This document shows positions 7,959 to 15,900 of a stretch of DNA of 59,192 bases, piece by piece. The translations under genes were made by a program, and so were the position numbers. Source of the stretch: Pseudomonas syringae pv. cilantro. Lineage in GTDB: Bacteria > Pseudomonadota > Gammaproteobacteria > Pseudomonadales > Pseudomonadaceae. The stretch spans positions 138,208 through 197,399 of the forward strand of contig NZ_LGLN01000077.1 of NCBI RefSeq assembly GCF_001293775.1, in the 5' to 3' direction. Below the pieces are notes generated by a model, which saw nothing but the letters and a program-made list of their open reading frames with translations, had not been told where the DNA came from and searched no databases. Within the stretch, counting starts at the first letter, position 1; each line of letters starts with the position of its first letter.

Positions 7959-9284
7959 ATGTACATCAACCGCTCCATCAGTTCTCAATCCAGTATTGGC
8001 ACTGAGAGCTTCCACTCCGCACATGAGACTTTTGCCTCCAGTTCGGTCAGGGTGCTCAGTGAGGCCGAGCAGACCAAACTGAATGACATCACCCATTACC
8101 TGACAGATCATGTATTCGCCGCACACAGGTTACCGGTAGACGATATCAACGCTGATCAGGATGTCGTTCATGCCCACAACGTCGAGATCGGCAAAATAAT
8201 CAGCGCACGTGCCCTACGCTTGCTTGATGAGGGCGAAACCGCTCTCAGCATTGGCGAAACCTTTGCCAAGGCCGAGAAGTTCGACCGCATGGCAAGTGCG
8301 GCCTCGGGCGCTTTAAGGGCAACACCGTTTGCCGCGGCGTCCGTGCTGCAATACATGCAGCCAGCCATTAACAAGGGCGACTGGTTACCGACACCGCTCA
8401 AGCCCTTGACCCCGCTTGTGTCCGGAGCGTTGTCGGGAGCCATGGATCAGGTCGGCACCGGCGTCATGAACCGTGCGACCGGTGACCTGCATTACCTGAG
8501 CACCGCGCCGGAAAAACTGCACGATGCGATGGCTGCTTCAGCAAAACGCCATACGCCGGGTGTCATGCGCCAGGCTGCGGATCTGGGTATCGCCGTTCAG
8601 ACCTACACGGCGCGAAATGCGCTGCGTACCGTGCTGGCTCCTGCACTGGCCTCACGACCTGCTGCGCAGGGCGCGGTAGACATCAGCGTGTCAGCAGCGG
8701 GTGGCCTGGTCGCCAACGCAGGTTTTAGCGAGCGCCTGCTCACGGCGCAGGCGCGTGATCACTTGCGTGGCGGTGCGTTTGTTCTCGGCATGAAAGACAA
8801 AGAACCCAAGGCAGACTTGAGTGAAGAAACCGACTGGCTCGATGCCTACAAGGCGATCAAATCCGCCAGCTACTCGGGCGCGGCGCTCAACGCTGGCAAG
8901 CGGTTAGCGGGTCTGCCGCTGGACGTCGCCACCATCATCAGCCAGCGATGTGTCTCCGCCAAGGCCGTTTTCGTTTTGAAACGGGTCCTGCCACTCGTTC
9001 GGGTCCTGAGCGGTGTCCTGATTCTTCATGGTGTTCGCAAGCATTTGTATCAAGGACATGATCAGCGCGCTGAACAACTTGACGAGGTTGGACTGGCTAT
9101 CGCCGGTCTGGCTAGAATTCTGCAGATTCGGGGCAGTGTTTTCCGGTGTTCCGAAGCGGACATCCTGTTGCTTGTCGCTACCGAACAGCAGGGCTTCAGC
9201 GTCCACGGCCTGGTTGTTCTGTCCTGCCAGTGTGTCTGTCTGAGGGCTTTTGCCGCTCAACGCCGAAAAGTCCAGCTGGGTTGA
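7959..9284 (+). pseudogene. hopAA1: Truncated type III effector HopAA1
   Basis: The first 325 codons (7959 to about 8933) encode the N-terminal two thirds of HopAA1, starting MYINRSISSQSS and containing the conserved YMQPAINKGDWLPTPLKPLTPL and AGLPLDVAT segments. Full-length HopAA1 is close to 490 residues, from memory. After residue 325 the frame runs on for about 116 residues that are only the antisense of hrpW, up to a stop at 9282-9284. The C-terminal domain is thus lost in a deletion that also removed the hrpW 3' end. The hrp box and a GAGAGGG ribosome site before the ATG at 7959 are intact, so a hybrid protein could still be made and secreted. Whether any effector activity remains is unknown. 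Confidence 0.85.
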
Positions 9285-9323
9285 CGCGGGTTGGTAACTT
9301 GTGGAGTTGATACCGATACTCAT
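8904..9323 (-). pseudogene. hrpW: Truncated harpin HrpW (N-terminal domain only)
   Basis: A 139-residue product starting MSIGINSTSYQPASTQLDFSALSGKSP, the hallmark N-terminus of HrpW. It keeps the harpin-like domain (ALIMSLIQMLANTMKNQD, about residues 87-105). In intact HrpW a Gly/Ser/Thr repeat linker and a class III pectate lyase domain follow (about 425 residues in all). Here the frame crosses at about residue 130 into antisense hopAA1 and stops at 8904. The linker and pectate lyase domain are missing. Its hrp box and a GAGG ribosome site are intact. Tail to tail with hopAA1. Confidence 0.85.
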
Positions 9324-9449
9324 GGTGGCTTTACCTCGATGGGATGGACATATGAACCAGCGTCGTACTCCGGATTTTCCAGCGTCGATCGCCGCGTCCT
9401 TGTCGGGTTCTATAGGTCGATGAGGACTTTGTCTTGCCGTTGCTCGAAG

Positions 9450-9477
9450 TGAGTGGCATCGCGCGGCTGTAGGTTCC
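9450..9477 (-). promoter_or_regulatory. hrp box of hrpW
   Basis: On the minus strand GGAACC (9477-9472), 15 bases, CCACTCA (9456-9450), about 125 bases upstream of the hrpW start. Perfect consensus, although the gene it serves is truncated. Confidence 0.88.
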
Positions 9478-9541
9478 CGTTTTCGACGGGGTTGCAGGGT
9501 GATTTTTCAATACGCTCGCTGGATCTGTCCGCCGCCTGCAA

Positions 9542-9570
9542 GGAACCAAAATGCCATTGCCTCCGACTCA
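9542..9570 (+). promoter_or_regulatory. Probable hrp box of shcM-hopM1
   Basis: GGAACC (9542-9547), 16 bases, CGACTCA (9564-9570). The -10 half has G instead of the usual C at its second position (CCACNNA consensus). It is correctly placed 60 bases before shcM, divergent from the hrpW box. Confidence 0.72.
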
Positions 9571-9630
9571 GTGCGAACACACCGGCGGAAAAAACAGGTG
9601 TGGTGCCCTATCGGATCGAGAGGCCGTGAA

Positions 9631-10124
9631 ATGACCAACAAAGACCAGTACCAGAAACTCATCAATGAAATCTGCGCGCTCAGCCTGATCTCCAAGCCTG
9701 AGCGTTTCTACGAATCTGCCAATTTCAACATCAGCGAAGTGGACTTCACGCTTCAGTTTCGAGACCGCGATGAAGGCAGCGCGGTGCTGATTTACGGTGA
9801 CATGGGCGCGTTGCCCTCGCGTGGTCGTGACAGCGCGCTGCTGGCGTGATGGACATCAACTTCCATATGTTTTCGGGCGCCCACAGCCCCGTGTTTTCAT
9901 GGAATGCTCAGACCGGTCGAGTGTTGTTGATGGGCTCGGTAGGCCTGGAGCGAGCGTCGGCCGAAGGCGTGCTGCTGTTGATGAAGTCGTTCGCGGACCT
10001 GGCGAAAGAGTGGCGTGAGCACGGGTTCATGGGGTCCGCCGGAACGACAGCCTCCCCGACGGCTCAGCCGGTAACGCCAACAGGCAAACGCGACAGCCTT
10101 TCAGCGCCCGGGAGGTTCCAATGA
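9631..10124 (+). pseudogene. shcM: Frameshifted type III chaperone ShcM
   Basis: Together the two frames encode one CesT-family chaperone of HopM1 of about 165 residues. Frame one (9631-9849) begins MTNKDQYQKLINEICALSLISKP and stops at TGA 9847-9849. The rest (DINFHMFSGAHSPVFSWNAQTGRVLLMGSV onward, to 10124) is in another frame. Restoring one base near 9847 joins ALLA to LMDINFHM, as expected in intact ShcM. The stop overlaps an ATG (TGATG, 9847-9851), so ribosomes could terminate and restart, giving a split protein. The far end overlaps the hopM1 start by four bases. A true mutation, a sequencing error and a tolerated split cannot be separated here. Confidence 0.82.
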
Positions 10125-12403
10125 ACAACTCGCGAATCGGTGGACCAGGCAGTGTCGAGATCACTCAGATTCACCAGCAGCCCGTTGCCACGCCTGGCCC
10201 GACCGCTCACCCGAATGCGGTGACGCCAGGTATGCACCCGCCGCTGACGCTCACGCAGTCACAGTCAGGAACGCACGCAGCCGAAAGCTCCGCCGCCGGC
10301 GCGGCGCGCCTCAAAATAGCGGCACGCCACGCGGAACTGTTAGAGGTGTTTCAGAGTGAGCGGGCGACAGCGCCGGGCAGCGGAGCGTCGATGATCAGCC
10401 CGCATGCTGCTTTACTGATTGGTGGCCTGCTGGAATCCGAAAAGCTGCCGTTTGAAGTTGCCGCAGAACGGTTGTCTCCCGAGCGCTATCAATTGAAACA
10501 GTTCCAGGACTCTGGCCTGCAGCAAAAGCTGAACCTGTTCGTGCACCCCGGTCACGCGCCCGCTAAAGCCGAAGTCGCGCAACTGATCAAAGGCTTTGCC
10601 ACGTCAGTCGCCGATCAGCTGGAGCACTTTCAGCTCATGCATGACGCTGCGTCCGCTCCGCAAGGCCCGCATGCCGCCGAAGATCGCGCTGCCCTCGCTG
10701 CCAGCCAAACGGCTCTGGGTGAATATGCCGGTCGTGCCAGCAAGTCAATCGGGGAGGGGCTGAGCAACAGCGTCGCGACGCTGGGTAAGCACATCGTTGG
10801 GCTGGACAGAATGCTGCAAGATGCCGAAGGGGATGATAAAGAGGCTTTGCACGCGAACCGGCAGGCACTGGTTGACGCCCAAGCCACGCTGGTTGATCTG
10901 CATGCCGATTTCAGCAAATCGCCTGAGGCCAAACGCCTCAATTCTGTTGCTGCCCATGCCCGACTGGACAACGCTGTCAGTGATCTGGTCACTGCGCGTA
11001 ACACCGTGGCTGGCTGGAAGGGGGCAGGGCCGATTGTTGCGGCGGCGGTTCCACAGTTTCTTTCCTCGATGACGCATCTGGGCTACGTGCGGTTGTCCAC
11101 TGCTGATGGAATACGCAATAAGGTGCCGGATGCCAGCAGCGACGCGAACATGCTCAGGGCATTGGTTACGGGGATGGTGGCAGGCGTTGCCCACGAGACC
11201 GTCAACAGCGTGGTGAAACCGGTGTTTCAGGCCGCTTTGCAAAAGACTGGCCTCAACGACCGCCTGAACATGGTGCCGATGAAGGCTATTGATACCAACT
11301 CGGTCATTCCTGACCCCTTTGAGCTCAAAAATCAGAACGGTGAGCTGGTCAGGAAAACGCCCGAGGAAGCGACTGAGGACAAAGCGTCCGTCGAAACCCA
11401 GCGAGCGATCTTGAATCAGATGAAGGTTCAGGGCTCGTCCACTCACCCTGTGGGCGAAATGATGGCGTACAGTGCCTTTGGTGGTTCTCAGGCAGTGCGC
11501 CAGATGCTCAACGATATTCACCAGCTCAATGGCCAGACGCTGAGTGCCCGAGCGCTCGCGTCCGGGTTTGGTGGCGCGGTCTCTGCCAGTTCGCAAACGA
11601 TCCTGCAATTGAAGTCCACCTACGTTGACCCGCAGGGGCGCAAGATTCCGGTCTTTACGCCGGACCGAGTCGAAGCCGATCTGGGCAAGGATCTGGCGAA
11701 AGGCATGAACCTGCTAGATCCGTCGGTGCGTGCTACGTTTTACAGCAAGGCGATATCGGGTGTGCAGAGCTCTGCACTGACCTCAGCCCTGCCGCCAGTG
11801 ACAACCCTGCCGAAGGGGGCAAGCGGCACGCTCAGTGCGGGGACGATCGTGCGCAACATGACCCTGGCGGCAACCGGGTCGATTTCCTATCTTTCGACCC
11901 TGTATGCCAACCAGTCGGTGGCGGGTGAGGCCAAGGCCTTGAAAGAGGCTGGTCAGGGCGGGGCGACGCCGATGCTCGAGCGCACCGAAACGGCGATGAA
12001 AAACATCATCGATCCAGGCCGGGCTTCGCTGCCGCACACGTTCCAGCCGACGACGTTAGGAGGTTTTCCGAGGAAGCTGGAAAACGCCTACCATTCGGCC
12101 AGAGGTGTACTGCAAGTAGCCTCGCAGTTTGGCGTGGACATCGCGCGCGCAGCAGACGGGCGGGCCGCTGACGGCGTGTCGTCACTGCGCAATTCGCTGA
12201 AACCGGCAAAGCCGCCTGAAACACAAAGTCGTCCAGAAGCGAGTCAGCAGGCAAGCGAGCCGTCGCCAGCCCGCGAGCCCGTTGACGCGGCATACGTTGC
12301 GTTGCAAACGCCACGATCCGGCACCGTCCCACTGGACGACGCTCAATTGAGCGCGCTGGAAGAGGGTAAGTTGAACCCTGAAGATCTGTCTGTTTCCCGT
12401 TGA
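10121..12403 (+). CDS. hopM1: Type III effector HopM1
   Basis: A 760-residue effector of the conserved effector locus. HopM1 is known to act in plant endomembranes, promoting degradation of MIN7 (an ARF-GEF) and water soaking of the apoplast. The text matches the family throughout the middle: WKGAGPIVAAAVPQFLSSM, SSTHPVGEMMAYSAFGGSQAVRQ and ARALASGFGGAVSASSQT. The N-terminus is Ser/Thr/Pro-rich with few acidic residues, as in secreted substrates. It is longer than the roughly 712 residues remembered for the DC3000 form; the difference is mostly a C-terminal tail rich in Pro, Ser and Ala (about residues 690-760). It overlaps shcM (ATGA at 10121) and appears intact, though its chaperone gene is frameshifted. 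Confidence 0.93.
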   Translation: MNNSRIGGPGSVEITQIHQQPVATPGPTAHPNAVTPGMHPPLTLTQSQSGTHAAESSAAGAARLKIAARHAELLEVFQSERATAPGSGASMISPHAALLIGGLLESEKLPFEVAAERLSPERYQLKQFQDSGLQQKLNLFVHPGHAPAKAEVAQLIKGFATSVADQLEHFQLMHDAASAPQGPHAAEDRAALAASQTALGEYAGRASKSIGEGLSNSVATLGKHIVGLDRMLQDAEGDDKEALHANRQALVDAQATLVDLHADFSKSPEAKRLNSVAAHARLDNAVSDLVTARNTVAGWKGAGPIVAAAVPQFLSSMTHLGYVRLSTADGIRNKVPDASSDANMLRALVTGMVAGVAHETVNSVVKPVFQAALQKTGLNDRLNMVPMKAIDTNSVIPDPFELKNQNGELVRKTPEEATEDKASVETQRAILNQMKVQGSSTHPVGEMMAYSAFGGSQAVRQMLNDIHQLNGQTLSARALASGFGGAVSASSQTILQLKSTYVDPQGRKIPVFTPDRVEADLGKDLAKGMNLLDPSVRATFYSKAISGVQSSALTSALPPVTTLPKGASGTLSAGTIVRNMTLAATGSISYLSTLYANQSVAGEAKALKEAGQGGATPMLERTETAMKNIIDPGRASLPHTFQPTTLGGFPRKLENAYHSARGVLQVASQFGVDIARAADGRAADGVSSLRNSLKPAKPPETQSRPEASQQASEPSPAREPVDAAYVALQTPRSGTVPLDDAQLSALEEGKLNPEDLSVSR

Positions 12404-12410
12404 CCCCACC

Positions 12411-12444
12411 GCCGGACACAGGCCGCAGCGGCCTGTTGTCCGGC
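12411..12444 (+). other. Strong hairpin between hopM1 and shcE
   Basis: The two arms CCGGACA-C-AGGCCG and CGGCCTG-TTGTCCGG pair almost completely over about 14 bp with a CAG loop. The T-rich run (12456-12466) starts about 12 bases after the stem, so it may be a weak terminator, an mRNA 3'-end stabiliser or an attenuator that separates hopM1 from shcE. Confidence 0.5.
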
Positions 12445-12480
12445 CATTCCGACCGTTTTATTTTTTAAAGGACTATAACG

Positions 12481-12870
12481 ATGCAAACCTCGCGACCTGA
12501 CTTCTCGCGCTTCATCAATGCATTGGGTGCCCAACTGGGGACTTCGCTGACCTTGCAGAACGGTGTGTGCGCCCTTTACGACGCTCAGGACAACGAAGCC
12601 GCAGTCATCGAGTTGCCCGAACACAGCGAGATGGTGGTCTTTCACTGTCGTGTCGGGCGTTGCCCCGAACGCGCAGCCGATCTGCAGCGCTTGCTGAGCC
12701 TTAACTTCGACGTCGCCCGCTTGCATGGCTGCTGGTTTGCGGTCGATCAGGGCGATGTACGCCTGTGTGCGCAACGCGAGCTGGTGTCGCTGGATGAGCC
12801 ATCATTCTGTGACGTTACACGTGGGTTTATTGTTCAAGCCCAGGAAGCCCGCACATTTCTGCACGCTTGA
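12481..12870 (+). CDS. shcE: Type III chaperone ShcE for AvrE
   Basis: A 129-residue protein of the CesT/Tir-chaperone type: small and with the alternating alpha/beta pattern of the fold. It would bind the N-terminal region of AvrE in the bacterial cytoplasm and target it to the secretion ATPase HrcN. It lies between hopM1 and the convergent avrE gene, as in other P. syringae effector loci. The ATG follows AAAGGA (12467-12472). No separate hrp box is visible, so it is probably transcribed by read-through from shcM-hopM1. Confidence 0.85.
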   Translation: MQTSRPDFSRFINALGAQLGTSLTLQNGVCALYDAQDNEAAVIELPEHSEMVVFHCRVGRCPERAADLQRLLSLNFDVARLHGCWFAVDQGDVRLCAQRELVSLDEPSFCDVTRGFIVQAQEARTFLHA

Positions 12871-12874
12871 GGAT

Positions 12875-12902
12875 AAAAAAAGCGCCGCTCATGGCGGCGC
12901 TT
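12875..12902. terminator. Bidirectional terminator between shcE and avrE
   Basis: Stem AAGCGCCGC (12880-12888) and GCGGCGCTT (12894-12902) with a five-base loop. A run of A at 12875-12881 gives the T tract for leftward avrE transcripts. It lies between the two convergent stop codons. Confidence 0.85.
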
Positions 12903-12918
12903 CAAAAGCCTTGCGTTA

Positions 12919-15900
12919 TCAGCTTTTCAGTTCGAACCCTTCCTGCTTCAATTTTTCAGCCGCGTCCTTCAGTGAAGCCGAGGGCCGCGACAGCTCGCCG
13001 TCGAAGGTGTAACCAATCGGTTTGTCCTGGTCTGCACCATAAATGAAGTTGATGCGCCCTAACGTTTTGGTCACGCTGAGGTTGGCACCGCTGTTATAGC
13101 TGACCAGCGGTGTCGGCGACGTGAAGTTTTCTGCCTGGGTCGCGGTGTGGAATACCACCAGCCGCTTGATCCGCATATTGTTGCGATCCTCCAGCAGGGT
13201 GGACAGGTCTTTCTGCGTCATGGTGCCGTCCAGACTGCCCTCGTCGATGGCGTCGATCATGGCATCCTTGGGCTCCAGACGCACTCGGGCGAGCGTGCCT
13301 TCACTGCCTTCCAGTTCCTTGACCATGGCCCTGAGCTTGGGGTCATTACGCATGAATTCGGCGACCCGCTCGGCATTGCCTGGCGCAGTGGCGACCCGTA
13401 CCGAGTCCATGATTTTGGTCATGACGCTTTTCTGGCTGAGACCGGAGAGATTGGTTTTACTGGTCTCGAAACGTGCGTCATTCAGCACACTGTGTTTGTT
13501 GACCGCCGCTTTGTGCTCGATCGTCGCCCGTTTCAGGCCGCGCAACGCCTTGTACTGTTTGTCGTTTTGCGACGATGTGTCTTTGAACAGCTCATTAAGC
13601 CCGTCGAGCTGAGCCTGAATGACCTCGGTCGGGCTCTTGCCGGCATAGCGTGCGTTGAGAGGGTCGGCCAGTTCCGCCAGTCTGGTTTTCGTGGTGTTGT
13701 CCTTGAAGGCTTCGCCCAGGCTTTTGGACAGCTTGGTCAAACTTTCAGTGGTCAGGGGTTTGGCCACATTGAAGCGAAACTTAACCCTTTTTACAGTCTT
13801 TGCTTCGATTGTCGCCGTCCCGGCGATGCCCATGTTGTTGGCAGCGGACTGACTGGCCGGTGCCGTGGCGGGCGTAGGAGTCGCGCCCGGCGTGGTAGTC
13901 GGGTTGACGTGGCTGGCGCTGATCTGCGCACGTGCCTGCCCGCCGAACGTCAGGCTATTGAACCAGCGCGGCCGGTTCTTGCCGCCCTCACGCAGTTCAG
14001 TCTTGTCGTTTTTCTGGGTCAATGAATAGTCGGTGTATGACATCAGGTTGGCGGTGACATTTGCTGCAATGCCCAGGCGCGCAATGGCGGAGAACGGCGA
14101 GCTGCCGCTTTCGGACAGGTTGAAACCGACGCGCGCATCGGGGCCACCGCCGAGCGTGATATCGGCGTTGAACCGGCGCGCCTCGTAACTCTCGTGGTCA
14201 ACCGCTTTTTTCAACATTTCCAACGGGCTCAATTTGCCTTCGAACAGGTTGTCGACAAACCCGTCGATGTCTTCGTCCGGGATGTTGAATACCACTCCGG
14301 CACGTTTGCTCGCGGCGATGGTGCCTGTCAGGTCTCCGCCAAGGCGCAGATTGGGCGTCATCTTGCGGTCGTTACCGATATCGACACTTCGGGCCGGATT
14401 GTTTTCGTCGAAAAAGCCCGGCCAGAAGTCGTGCCCGGCACCCACGCCCGCACTGATTGTACCCGCAGCCTCGCTTATCAGGTACAGCGTGATAGCGCCT
14501 TCAGCGCGCTCCGCGTTGAGAATGTAATTGCGGTTACCCGTGGCACCCGCAGATGGAAACGGTCCCGCCCCCAGGTCGGAGAGGACGTTGAGCGGGCTGG
14601 TGAGGTTGAGGCCGTAGCTGCGTTGCAAGCCGATTTCGTCGTCACCGTGTTCGAGTTGTTTAAGCATGCTTTTGAACCTGGAAGCGAGTTCTGTCTGGTC
14701 CTTGCTACCGGTGGCGGCGCGCATGTTGACGCTGACCGCATGATCAGGCTTCTTGAATGATTTCAAGAAAGAGTTGACCGCTTCATAACCGCTTTCCAGC
14801 CCGGCGTTGTCGGTAAAACCCATGTCCGTGACCTGCTTGACCGGATTCTCGCCGTAGGTTCTTTCACGCAGTATTGTCAGTTTGTTCTTAAACGTAGTGA
14901 GGTCGCGTTGCCGCGGTCGTTCTTCGATCTTGTCCAGCAGATCGCCCAGCTCTTTCAGTGTCACCAGGTCCAGTGCCAGACGCGCTTTGCTCAGTCCATG
15001 ATCTTCACGTGCGTCGCGGCGTTGCCCCAACGGGATCTCGATTTTCGGATGCGTGAGTTTCAGCCCGCTGCGCTTGAGTGTGCTCAGCAGTTTTCCAGTC
15101 GGGTTGTCCGCTGAGGGGCTGACCTGGGTGAGGGCGTCTTGCAGTTCTTTGATCATATCGTGCCCGGAGCTTTTGAAGTTGAGCACAGAGCCCAGTTCTG
15201 TAAGCTTCTTGCCCAATTCCCTGCGTGTTGACGGTTTGGCCAGTTCGCCATGCTGGTTGAGCAGACCGTCCGTCTGCCTGAGGTTTTTCACGCTACCGTA
15301 GCTTTGACCAATGGCCATCAGCGCGGTGTAGCTATGATTTTCCAGCTCATCGCGAAAGGCTTCCAGGTCCTTGACCAATGTCGCACCCTGGGGCCCCAGA
15401 TCCAGCCCGGCGATACGCGCTTTCAAATCCTTTCCCGGAGCCGGTGGTTCTCCTCCGGTTTCATGAATCAGTTCCAGTTGCTTGAACAGCCTCGACTCGC
15501 TTTCATACACCTCTTTCAACCCCAGCCGGCCGCGGAAGCTGTGTTGAATATGGTTGCCGATGTTCTTGATCCAGCGCGGCGGTTCTGCGGTATTTTTGTA
15601 AATGTTGGCCCGAATGTATTCGCTGGTGCTGGGACGATTGCGTTTTTCCACGCCGCCCGCCCCGAGGACATTGATGTCTGTCTTGACCGTCAGCCCGGTG
15701 CCGGGAATACGCCAGGTCTTGTTGGAGCGCTTGATGCGGGAATGCACGTCGTTCAAGCCGTTCTCTTCCACAGGACGCTGCTTGAACGCTTGCCACTTGC
15801 CGTCCTTGAGCTGCATCAAGCCTTGTTCGGGCGCGTCCTCGATCTGCGCGCTCAATCGGTTGTCATCGTTGCTGAACAGCGCTTTGACCGGTTGCCCCTG

